Part shown: in pieces, positions 14,151 through 21,374 of the stretch
Numbering within the stretch: position 1 is the stretch's first letter
Layout: every line of letters starts with the position of its first letter
DNA from: Treponema sp. UBA3813
Lineage (GTDB): Bacteria; Spirochaetota; Spirochaetia; Treponematales; Treponemataceae
NCBI GenBank assembly: GCA_002368605.1
Contig: DFEB01000018.1
Span: forward strand, 1-54,513
DNA length: 54,513 nucleotides
Direction: 5' to 3'
The notes under the pieces: generated by a model
Seen by the model: only the letters and a program-made list of their open reading frames with translations
Database searches by the model: none
Told to the model about the DNA's origin: nothing
Program-made: the position numbers and the translations under genes

Positions 14151-14348
14151 TTATATTTCAAGAGCATTTATGCCAATCTGTTTGCGGTAAGAGACAATCC
14201 GGTCAATCACTTCCTGAGGCTTGTCCTTCACGACGATTTTTTTGCCTGAAAAGAATGTGACCGTAAGGTCAGGATTCTGCTCCATGCTTTCAATCATGTG
14301 CGGATTTATCCAGTAAGTAGAGCCGTCTAATTTTGTTACAGGAATCAT
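14151..14348 (-). CDS. flbD: Flagellar protein FlbD
   Basis: 65 residues from ATG 14348, preceded by GGTGGGGGAC; an upstream in-frame start at 14393 lies in the promoter and is unlikely. The sequence MIPVTKLDGSTYWINPHMIE and the TFFSGKKIVVKDKP segment are typical of the small FlbD family found ahead of motA in spirochaetes, Firmicutes and others. Its molecular role is poorly known. It is the first gene of the operon. Confidence 0.93.
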   Translation of the reverse strand: MIPVTKLDGSTYWINPHMIESMEQNPDLTVTFFSGKKIVVKDKPQEVIDRIVSYRKQIGINALEI

Positions 14349-14391
14349 AAGTCCCCCACCCTGCAAGACAAAACACTTTAAATATTCTCTC

Positions 14392-14419
14392 ATTATAGTA
14401 CAAGTGTGATAATATTTAA
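14392..14419 (-). promoter_or_regulatory. Candidate promoter of the flbD-fliY operon
   Basis: Minus strand: TTAAAT (14414-14419), 16-base spacer, TATAAT (14392-14397), about 44 bp before the flbD ATG. It resembles a sigma-70 promoter and not a sigma-28 one. Seen as consensus match only. Confidence 0.5.
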
Positions 14420-14571
14420 AGAGAATTTTTTAATAGGCAAGAAGCAACTTCTCACTTATTCTTTTTGATTATCGGAAAAATATAATTTTTTATTAGATTC
14501 TCTTTTTTTAATTGCGTTTTTTTCATTCATTGGATAATTTAAAATAAGAAAAAGACAAGAGAGGCATAAAA

Positions 14572-15258
14572 ATGAGCACAAAGATTCTTGTTATTGAAGA
14601 TGTACCTGAAATGTCGGACTTGATTTCGATGTACCTCACAAAAGAAGGCATGGAAGTAACAAAAGCACTGAATGCAGAAATCGCCCTGGAGAATCTAAAA
14701 ACTAACATTCCAGACCTGGTGATTCTCGATTTGAACCTTCCAGGAATGAGCGGATTTGACTTCCTCAAAAAATTCCGAGAGGAATACAACAACGCAATCC
14801 CGGTGATTATCTCCTCAGCCAGGGACGGCGACGAGGATATTATCGAAGGACTGGGCTTGGGAGCCGACGAATTCGTTACCAAGCCCTTCTCGCCCAGGGT
14901 TCTCGTGGCAAAAGTAAAGGCAAACCTGCGCCGCGGCTCAGAAATTTCTGCCGCCGCCGAGGAATTCTACGCTTTCGGGGACTACAAGCTTCTTTTAAAT
15001 TCCTGCGTCCTCAAAAAAGGCAGCGAGAAAATCCCCCTATCAAACAAAGAATACAAAGTTCTGGAATATCTCACCAAGCATGAGCGGGAGCAGCTTTCCC
15101 CTGAAAAAATCTACAAGGATGTCTGGGGCACGGAATACGGCGATGTAACGGCAGTGGCGGTTTACATTCAGCGTCTGCGCAAAAAAATCGAAGCCAATCC
15201 AGCAGACCCTCATTTCATAAAGACCGTTTTCGGCATGGGGTATCTCTTTGAAAATTAA
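14572..15258 (+). CDS. OmpR/PhoB-family response regulator
   Basis: 228 residues. Receiver domain 1-118 with acidic pocket E9-D10, phospho-acceptor D53 (LVILDLNLPGMS) and K104 (FVTKPF); winged-helix DNA-binding domain 130-228 (LSNKEYKVLEYLTKH, VAVYIQRLRKKIE, GMGYLFEN). It should bind DNA when phosphorylated by the kinase encoded next. ATG 14572 has GAGAGG eight bases upstream. The 178-bp gap to flbD holds divergent promoters; a loose TTGCGT-N15-GATAAT lies about 50 bp before this gene. Target genes unknown. Confidence 0.95.
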   Translation: MSTKILVIEDVPEMSDLISMYLTKEGMEVTKALNAEIALENLKTNIPDLVILDLNLPGMSGFDFLKKFREEYNNAIPVIISSARDGDEDIIEGLGLGADEFVTKPFSPRVLVAKVKANLRRGSEISAAAEEFYAFGDYKLLLNSCVLKKGSEKIPLSNKEYKVLEYLTKHEREQLSPEKIYKDVWGTEYGDVTAVAVYIQRLRKKIEANPADPHFIKTVFGMGYLFEN

Positions 15259-16612
15259 GACTCAGCTCCGTGTTTTTTTAATCGGAGTTATCCTCGTTCC
15301 GATTCTGGCGGCAATTTCCCTTCCCTTGTACCATTTTCTCACCCGGCCTGAGCGCATGCTCTTTGACGGCTACAAGCAAATCCGCTCCCTGGAGGAAATT
15401 CCCCTTTCACAGCGGGATTTAAAAGTCTTCAAGCAGCTTTTACGCACACTTCCCCCAAATGTGGAATTCATAGTCCTGGCAAACCACGGAGACATTTTAC
15501 TCTCCACCATGCCGGAATTCACCAGGCAAACTCACATCAGCGAGCATGACATGTTCAATTACATGAACGAGACCAGTGACGCTTACTTTTACCAACTCAC
15601 TTCCCCGCCCCTCGAAAATGACAATGACATTCTCTTTATCAGCAGGGCCAGCCGGGAAGCCAAGCACAAAAAGGACGGATTTGCCAAAATGCTCATGGGC
15701 TTTCTCGCCTTCATCGCTTTTTTTGAGCTTTTCTGCATAATCCTTATCGTAACGATTTCCCAGACAATCACCCGCTCCATCACGGCCCTCAGCAAAAACA
15801 CTGAGCGAATCGCAAGCGGCGAGCTGGATGTCAAACTTGACTACGAGAAAAACACAAAAACTGACAACGAAATCACTTCTCTGGCCGAAAATCTGGACAA
15901 AATGCGCCTTGCCCTCAAGGACAACGAAGAGCGGCGCACGAAATTCATCATGGGAATAAGCCACGACTTGCGCACTCCAGTGGCCGTCATCAAAGGCTAC
16001 ACCGAGGCCATGAGCGAGGGATTTTACGACACGCCTGAAGAAGCAAAAAAATCCCTTGAAATCATCAGCACGAAGACCGAGCAGCTTGAGACAATGATTA
16101 ACACCCTCATAAACTTCGTGAAACTCAACCAGACGGACTGGGTTCAGCAGCTGAAAAAACAGAAAATCGCCCCCATTTTCAAGGAATTTGCCGAAGGAGC
16201 GGTCACAACTGGCGGAATCTTCAAGCGGAATGTAAGCGCAGACATCAAGATTGACGAGAATACAGAGCTTCCTTTTGACAAAGAACTGGTCCAGCGCACT
16301 TTAGAAAACCTCTTTTCCAACGCCTTGCGCTACACCAACGAGAAGGATTCAATTCAAATCAGCGCAATACAAGAAAATAGCAAAATCATTTTCAGGATAA
16401 AAGACAGCGGAATCGGTATCAAAAAAGAAGATTTGGAGAAGATTTTCGACATGTTCTACAGGGCAAGCGCATCCCGCCGGGAAGAAGGCATGGGAATAGG
16501 CCTGGCCACGGTAATGACAATAGTAAAAGCCCACGGCTGGAAAATAAGCGTCAACTCCGAGTTCGGCCAAGGCTCAGAATTCGTGATTGAAATCCCCTGC
16601 GCCAATTCATAA
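15248..16612 (+). CDS. Sensor histidine kinase with HAMP domain
   Basis: 454 residues from a TTG at 15248 that overlaps the response regulator by 11 bp; this start keeps the first membrane helix (9-30). A short periplasmic sensor (about 31-140), second helix (about 147-172), HAMP (to about 225), dimerisation domain with phospho-acceptor His239 (GISHDLRTPVAV), and a HATPase domain with N-box (LENLFSNALRY), DSGIGI, and GIGLATV. It phosphorylates the preceding regulator. The signal is not evident. Overlapping genes imply a coupled two-component operon. Confidence 0.95.
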   Translation: MKIKTQLRVFLIGVILVPILAAISLPLYHFLTRPERMLFDGYKQIRSLEEIPLSQRDLKVFKQLLRTLPPNVEFIVLANHGDILLSTMPEFTRQTHISEHDMFNYMNETSDAYFYQLTSPPLENDNDILFISRASREAKHKKDGFAKMLMGFLAFIAFFELFCIILIVTISQTITRSITALSKNTERIASGELDVKLDYEKNTKTDNEITSLAENLDKMRLALKDNEERRTKFIMGISHDLRTPVAVIKGYTEAMSEGFYDTPEEAKKSLEIISTKTEQLETMINTLINFVKLNQTDWVQQLKKQKIAPIFKEFAEGAVTTGGIFKRNVSADIKIDENTELPFDKELVQRTLENLFSNALRYTNEKDSIQISAIQENSKIIFRIKDSGIGIKKEDLEKIFDMFYRASASRREEGMGIGLATVMTIVKAHGWKISVNSEFGQGSEFVIEIPCANS

Positions 16613-16668
16613 TTCTGATTTCTGATTTCTGAATTCTGAATTATGAATTCTGAATTATGAATTATATA
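16608..16668. repeat. Low-complexity TTCTGAATT repeat between convergent genes
   Basis: Tandem, imperfect copies of ATTTCTGA/TGAATTCTGAATTATG fill the gap between the kinase stop and the hemW stop. CATAATTC near the start and GAATTATG later can pair, so the segment may also act as a bidirectional hairpin. Confidence 0.7.
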
Positions 16669-17876
16669 AGCTCTTCCAGAAATCGGTTCAATAAAAGGAT
16701 TCCACGGCGGTTCAGGGCATAGGTTCTGTCGCCGTCGGGGGATTTTTTTTCCACTGCAAGGCGGTTTTTCTTCCACTGGGAGAAAAGGCCTTCGCTGTTC
16801 TCCGCTCCAATCCGCCCTGCAAGGCTTTTTCCGAATCGTTTGTTAAAATCACTTTCCCTTACGCCGCAAAGTTGCCTGAAGCCCAGCATTAAAAATTCAA
16901 ATTCCAGAGTTTTTTCGTCAAGATTCTCAACATTTCTTTTTAAGCAAGAAATTTCGCCGAGAGAAAAAGCCTCGTCCACTCCCGCAAGATAGGCAGGAAT
17001 GGAAAGGAAATCCGTCCAGCGAAGGGCAGATTTTTTCTCAAAATCGTAAAGGCTTCCGCTGGCTCCCGCACCGAGACCGACATAATCTTCCTGCTTCCAA
17101 TAGGCAGAGTTGTGCCGAGCCTCACAGCCTTTTTTTGCGAAATTCGACACTTCATATTGAAAATAGCCCAATTTTTCCAAAATATTCCGCCCTTTAAGCC
17201 ACATTTTATCGGCTTTTTCATAAGAAAAAGAGATTTTCCCCTCCTCAATCTTCTTCCAGAGGGGAGTGTTTTCCTCGACAGTCAGCGTATAAAGGGAAAC
17301 ATGGTCGATATTTGGGTATTGCCTAAGGATTTCAAACTGATTTTCAAAACTTTTCCAAGTGTGACCTGGCAGCCCTGCGATAAAATCCACGGAAAGCCGT
17401 CCTTTCCAGTGATTTTTTATGCTTTCAAGGGCATTTAAAATGATTTGGACAGAGCTTCCCCGGTGAACAGAAGACAAGGCCCGGTCATCCAAAGCCTGAA
17501 CCCCCATGGAAAGCCTGTTGATTCCGGCCTTCTCGCAAGAAGAGAGAAATTCCTCCCCCGCATCATCGGGATTCATCTCAAAAGTGACTTCGGCATTTTC
17601 CGCAATAGGAGCGGATTTTTTGATTCCAGAAAAAAGAGCCGCAATCTGCGAAGGAGACAAAAGGCTTGGAGTGCCGCCGCCCACATAGACAGTCTTCCAC
17701 TCAGAGATTTTGTAATAGTCGGCGTAAATTTTCGCTTCTTTTGCCAGAGCCTCAATGTAAGAATCCGACAAATCGTTGTTTTTTCCCCGCCGGTCGCTTT
17801 CACCTATGCTGAAAAAATCGCAGTAATCGCACTTTTTCTTGCAGAAAGGAATGTGGATATAGAGAGAAGCCTTCAC
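16662..17876 (-). CDS. hemW: Radical SAM protein HemW (haem chaperone / coproporphyrinogen oxidase-like)
   Basis: 404 residues. The radical-SAM cluster motif C12KKKC16DYC19 with the aromatic neighbour, then YVGGGTPSLL, EMNPDD and VDFIAGLPGHTW, mark the HemN/HemW family; the CxxxCxxC lacking an extra upstream cysteine and the HemW C-terminal domain favour HemW over HemN. HemW acts in haem handling. It starts seven bases after lepB and appears cotranscribed with it. Confidence 0.85.
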   Translation of the reverse strand: MKASLYIHIPFCKKKCDYCDFFSIGESDRRGKNNDLSDSYIEALAKEAKIYADYYKISEWKTVYVGGGTPSLLSPSQIAALFSGIKKSAPIAENAEVTFEMNPDDAGEEFLSSCEKAGINRLSMGVQALDDRALSSVHRGSSVQIILNALESIKNHWKGRLSVDFIAGLPGHTWKSFENQFEILRQYPNIDHVSLYTLTVEENTPLWKKIEEGKISFSYEKADKMWLKGRNILEKLGYFQYEVSNFAKKGCEARHNSAYWKQEDYVGLGAGASGSLYDFEKKSALRWTDFLSIPAYLAGVDEAFSLGEISCLKRNVENLDEKTLEFEFLMLGFRQLCGVRESDFNKRFGKSLAGRIGAENSEGLFSQWKKNRLAVEKKSPDGDRTYALNRRGILLLNRFLEELI

Positions 17877-17882
17877 GACGAC

Positions 17883-18581
17883 TTAGAGAAATTTGAATTT
17901 ATTGAAGGGAAAGTAAAGCACCAGGGCCTTACCGAGAATCTGACTGTGCTTGACCGGCCCCCAGACACGGGAATCAGCGGCAGAAAGACGGTCATCGCCG
18001 AGAACAAAATATTCGTCCGCGCCCAAAGTAATCTGCTGAATAGAAGACTTTGCTCCGAAATCAGGATCCCAGCCAGTCGGTGGAACGAGGATTTTAGCAT
18101 TGTATTTAGAATCACTTACTTCAAATTCTGTAAGGAAATGATTGTCTCCAGCACCTTTGATAAAAACGACATATCGGTCAATATAAATTGTATCCCCAGG
18201 CATACCGACAACACGACGAAGAACTGGACGAGTTCCAGCCGTTGGATAAGTCTCAAACGGTCGCCATTTTCGCAAAGTTATAAAACTCGCCAGAGTCCGT
18301 AAAAACCTCTTGAAAGAACCGATATTCTCGTTCTTGTAATTGCTCATGAGAATGACATCCCCTCTCTCAGGATTTGTCATCAATGGAGATACAAATTCAT
18401 AACTTCCAGAGGGAAGGTCAGGCGACATGGAATCAGATTTATTCTCAATTGGGAAAATTATGAAACTCATCAGAAAAGAGACGACTAAAAAAAACAAAAG
18501 CACGATGCCCGCAGTTGACAAGATTTTATGATGAAGTTCCCGCTTCAATTTATAAGAAATAGCGTAAATATTCTTTTCCAT
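17883..18581 (-). CDS. lepB: Signal peptidase I family protein with Arg in place of the catalytic Lys
   Basis: 232 residues from ATG 18581; a longer frame to 18698 would overlap smpB and adds no domain. One membrane helix (19-42), catalytic Ser51 in SDSMSPDL, the GDD-RLSAADSRVWGPV box, and the central LR122R123VVGMPGD motif. In LepB enzymes the first of these two positions is the general-base Lys (KRxxGxPGD); here both are Arg (CGT CGT). Either the enzyme uses a different base, or activity is altered. Signal peptidase I cleaves exported preproteins at the membrane. No ribosome-binding site is seen and the message may be leaderless. Confidence 0.85.
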   Translation of the reverse strand: MEKNIYAISYKLKRELHHKILSTAGIVLLFFLVVSFLMSFIIFPIENKSDSMSPDLPSGSYEFVSPLMTNPERGDVILMSNYKNENIGSFKRFLRTLASFITLRKWRPFETYPTAGTRPVLRRVVGMPGDTIYIDRYVVFIKGAGDNHFLTEFEVSDSKYNAKILVPPTGWDPDFGAKSSIQQITLGADEYFVLGDDRLSAADSRVWGPVKHSQILGKALVLYFPFNKFKFL

Positions 18582-18587
18582 ACATAC

Positions 18588-18617
18588 AGAATAACAGATT
18601 TTTTGAAACAGTTGCAA
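18588..18617 (-). promoter_or_regulatory. Candidate leaderless promoter of lepB
   Basis: Minus strand: TTGCAA (18612-18617), 18-base spacer, TATTCT (18588-18593), only six bases before the ATG. The -35 is the same palindromic TTGCAA used by smpB on the other strand. Confidence 0.4.
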
Positions 18618-18640
18618 GTCAAGATTGTTATGTTTATAAT
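18612..18640 (+). promoter_or_regulatory. Promoter of smpB, predicted to give a leaderless message
   Basis: TTGCAA (18612-18617), exactly 17 bases, TATAAT (18635-18640). The smpB ATG is eight bases after the -10, so transcription should begin at or just before the start codon. No ribosome-binding site is present. Confidence 0.6.
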
Positions 18641-18648
18641 AAGAAGAT

Positions 18649-19110
18649 ATGTCTGAAAATGTTAAGATAATCGCACAGAACAAAAAGGCTCGCTTCAATT
18701 ATTTCGTAGAGGAATCCTATGAATGTGGCATTGAGCTTGAGGGAACAGAAGTAAAGTCCGTCAAGGCTGGAAATGTGTCCTTTCCTGATTCTTTTGCCGA
18801 AATTATAAATGGTGAAGTCTGGATGCGAAATTTTCACATTTCAGAATATAAATATTCATCCGTGTTCAACCACAACCCGGATCGAAAAAAAAGGCTTCTT
18901 CTTCATAAAGAAGAAATCAAAAGGATTCAGCGAAAAGTTGACGAAAAGGGTTTTACTTTGATTCCGCTGGATTTTTACTTAAAAAACGGAAGGGTCAAGC
19001 TCACGCTGGGTGTTTGTAAAGGCAAAAAACTCTACGACAAACGCGAAACTATCAAGCAGCGAGACTTAGACAGGGATATGGCACGAGATTTCCGAAAAGA
19101 TTTATCTTAA
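18649..19110 (+). CDS. smpB: SsrA-binding protein SmpB
   Basis: 153 residues, full length for the family. KIIAQNKKARFNYFVEESYE, GIELEGTEVKSVKAGNVSF and the C-terminal KKLYDKRETIKQRDLDRDMA are diagnostic. SmpB delivers tmRNA to stalled ribosomes. No tmRNA gene is seen in this window. Confidence 0.97.
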   Translation: MSENVKIIAQNKKARFNYFVEESYECGIELEGTEVKSVKAGNVSFPDSFAEIINGEVWMRNFHISEYKYSSVFNHNPDRKKRLLLHKEEIKRIQRKVDEKGFTLIPLDFYLKNGRVKLTLGVCKGKKLYDKRETIKQRDLDRDMARDFRKDLS

Positions 19111-19138
19111 ATCAAACGGATTTTCACGGAGCGACAAC

Positions 19139-20026
19139 TTGAAGAATCAAAGTATAAAATCATGGCTCTCACGCCTCTTATTCATGATTCTATCTTCTCT
19201 TTCATTCATACATGCCGACAACCTGTTAGTCGACTATTACGGTGTCGTTTCCGCTTCATCTGACCGAAATATGCTTAAAATGGCACAGGATGTCTTTTTC
19301 ACACAACTCAAATCCATTGATGGAATTACCGTAGACGACAAGCGGCCGGATTTAAGCAAAGCCTCTGTTTTCCTTCCCGAATTTGCAAGCACGAACGCAA
19401 AAGTTTTTTTCTATGCCGAAATCACAGACAGTAAAAACGAATCAGGTCAAACAATTTGGAATTGCCGTTTTAATGCGGTAACACAGGCAGATGGAATAAC
19501 TCATTCTGCTACGGAAACTTACGAATCTTACTATAAGATCCTTGTCGGGGCAAAAACCGCAATCGAAAAAGTTCTTTCGGACTTAAAATCCCCTGCCCCA
19601 GAATTCATCTCTGCAAACAAAGCCAATATTGCGGCTGATTTCAGCACTGGAGTCGATATAGAATCTCTGGCAGGAACATGGAGCGGAGAACCTTACGCCG
19701 ACAAAATCATCATTCTCCGTGGCGGCCGAGGTTTCGTAATATTTAAAAACGGTGCCACAATGAACATAAAAATCTCCGTCAAAAAAACGACTATAGCAGG
19801 AAGAAGCACAAATTTGGAAATAGCGCAGGTCGGAAAGTCAAACGCATCTTTTTTTCCGGAATTGCCCAGAGAGCAGGCCCTTGCCTGCGCCGCAAACGCA
19901 TCTCCTATCACATGGAACTTCTCACTCACTTCGGCCGACACTCTTGAGGGCATAAAAAATACCGTCATCGCAACAAATGACGGCACAGAGCAAGGCACAG
20001 TAAATTCAAGCTGGACCCGTAAATAA
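19139..20026 (+). CDS. Exported protein of unknown function
   Basis: 295 residues from a TTG at 19139 with GGAG seven bases upstream; this start gives a clean signal peptide (RLLFMILSSLSFIHA) with likely cleavage after SFIHA. The mature part has LVDYYGVVSASSDRNMLKMA, a central segment with SDLKSPAPEF, and a C-terminal beta-rich half with AGTWSGEPYADKIIILRGGR and TWNFSLTSADTLEGI. I do not recognise the family. It follows smpB by 28 bp in the same direction. Likely periplasmic. Confidence 0.7.
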   Translation: MKNQSIKSWLSRLLFMILSSLSFIHADNLLVDYYGVVSASSDRNMLKMAQDVFFTQLKSIDGITVDDKRPDLSKASVFLPEFASTNAKVFFYAEITDSKNESGQTIWNCRFNAVTQADGITHSATETYESYYKILVGAKTAIEKVLSDLKSPAPEFISANKANIAADFSTGVDIESLAGTWSGEPYADKIIILRGGRGFVIFKNGATMNIKISVKKTTIAGRSTNLEIAQVGKSNASFFPELPREQALACAANASPITWNFSLTSADTLEGIKNTVIATNDGTEQGTVNSSWTRK

Positions 20027-20031
20027 TCAGG

Positions 20032-20105
20032 AATTAGCAATTTGGAGTTAGAAATTTGTATTTCACTCATTCAAATTGCTCATTGTTCATTTCTAATTGC
20101 TAATT
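20032..20105. terminator. Inverted repeat between convergent genes, possible bidirectional terminator
   Basis: AATTAGCAATT (20032-20042) pairs with AATTGCTAATT (20095-20105), with further scattered complementarity inside. It overlaps the tsaC stop and follows the upstream plus-strand gene by six bases. The AT-rich words resemble a dispersed repeat rather than a classic GC hairpin. Confidence 0.45.
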
Positions 20106-20680
20106 TTTATGGAGCCTTCCCGTACTACCTTTACTTCACCGTTTTCTTCTATGGCTACTATCGTTGAGGGAATCCCACCTTTTTTGTCTCCGTCATCCAC
20201 AATCAGCTCCACTTCTTTACCAAATTCTGCCTTAATCTGCTGAATGTTATCAAGGACAGGAGAACCGCTCCGATTCACGCTGGTTGAATAAATCGGCGCG
20301 CCGCAGAGAGAAATAACCTTTCGGAGCCATTCGTCACCGGGACAGCGGAATGCGGTAGTCTCAAAATTTCCATCTTCGGCGAAAGTATGAACGATTATCG
20401 AGAGAGGCCCAGGCCACTTTTCAAGCAGGCTGTCAGGAATCACATCGCGGGTATATTTCTTTATATCTTCAGGTTTTGCTATGAGCTGGATAAAATGCTT
20501 GCCTTCATCACGCTTTTTTATTGTGCAAATCTTTTCGTATGTATGATAGGAATAATGGCGGCCGTCAACGATTCCAGAAAAACCATAGACAGTATCAGTC
20601 GGAAGGACGACGACCTTTCCCCTTCTTATATAGTCCGCTGCTATCAAAACGGACTCTTCATCACACTTGCGGCAAATCAT
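20093..20680 (-). CDS. tsaC: Threonylcarbamoyl-AMP synthase (Sua5/YrdC/TsaC family)
   Basis: 195 residues. VVVLPTDTVYGFSGIV, ICTIKKRDEGKHFIQLI, the PGPLSIIVH segment, FRCPGDEWLRK and STSVNRSGSPVL are the family signatures. It makes threonylcarbamoyl-AMP for the t6A modification of ANN-decoding tRNAs. The start overlaps the FtsB-like gene by 20 bp. No C-terminal Sua5 domain. Confidence 0.9.
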   Translation of the reverse strand: MICRKCDEESVLIAADYIRRGKVVVLPTDTVYGFSGIVDGRHYSYHTYEKICTIKKRDEGKHFIQLIAKPEDIKKYTRDVIPDSLLEKWPGPLSIIVHTFAEDGNFETTAFRCPGDEWLRKVISLCGAPIYSTSVNRSGSPVLDNIQQIKAEFGKEVELIVDDGDKKGGIPSTIVAIEENGEVKVVREGSIKISN

Positions 20681-21152
20681 AGACAGGAATCCCCTTTATT
20701 TTTATCTTTTTAGAAGGTCTTTCTTTAAAATTAAAATCTTTTACCATCAGGTACAAATAAGTCACAAAGAACATCAATAATCCCGCAACTTTGCAAAACC
20801 ACTCAGGAAGGGAGTACGGCTCAATGGATTTAATCGGAGTTCCAGTCTCAAAATGATATTCATCAAGCGCAATCAGACCGTTAATCTTAACGACCTTTTC
20901 TCCGTCACGGACATAGCCCATTTTTCTAGCGAAACCAGCGATAACATCCGGGTCTTTTTCGAGAGCAGTATATTCAAGAGTAAGACTATCATTGATTTTC
21001 TGAATTTCATCCGCACGAGCGCTGAGAATTCTTTTCTGCTCACGGAGCTGACCGTCTGCCCAGATTCCGTCCGTACCACAAGTGAACGAGACGAGGACAT
21101 ATATAGCAGTTCCTGCAAGAGCAGCTGAGAGAACCCGAAACATTTTTACCAT
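20661..21152 (-). CDS. FtsB/DivIC-like septum formation initiator
   Basis: 163 residues. An N-terminal membrane helix (about 5-24), a coiled coil (REQKRILSARADEIQKINDS), the FtsB/DivIC segment DPDVIAGFARKMGYVRDGEKVV, and an additional C-terminal membrane helix near residues 128-148, which standard FtsB lacks. FtsB-type proteins link early and late parts of the divisome. Overlaps tsaC. Confidence 0.75.
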   Translation of the reverse strand: MVKMFRVLSAALAGTAIYVLVSFTCGTDGIWADGQLREQKRILSARADEIQKINDSLTLEYTALEKDPDVIAGFARKMGYVRDGEKVVKINGLIALDEYHFETGTPIKSIEPYSLPEWFCKVAGLLMFFVTYLYLMVKDFNFKERPSKKIKIKGIPVYDLPQV

Positions 21153-21374
21153 AGCCTTTTGAATATCGGCGACAGAGAGAAAAAATCTAAGATTTTTTTA
21201 TAAATTGATTTTTTTAAGTCTAGTTTAGAAAAAAAATTGGACTTTTTACCTATAATTATGCTACAATGAATAATAAGTGTAATTTCGGTACGAAAAACTT
21301 CCGATATTATCTCAAAGACTTTCTTAATCGAAGGCTGTCAAACGCTTTCCGAAATTCACTGTAAGGGGAACAAT
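21153..21374. other. Divergent promoter region, no gene seen
   Basis: 222 bp between the FtsB-like gene and the acidic-protein operon. Plus strand shows TTGGAC near 21237, TATAAT at about 21251 and TACAAT at about 21263; spacings are not ideal, so the exact promoter is not assigned. A clear AAGGGG precedes the ATG at 21375. Confidence 0.4.

Noticed and set aside
17445-18302. 285-residue plus-strand frame across hemW and lepB
   Set aside because: Fully antisense to two well-identified genes and without protein-like features.
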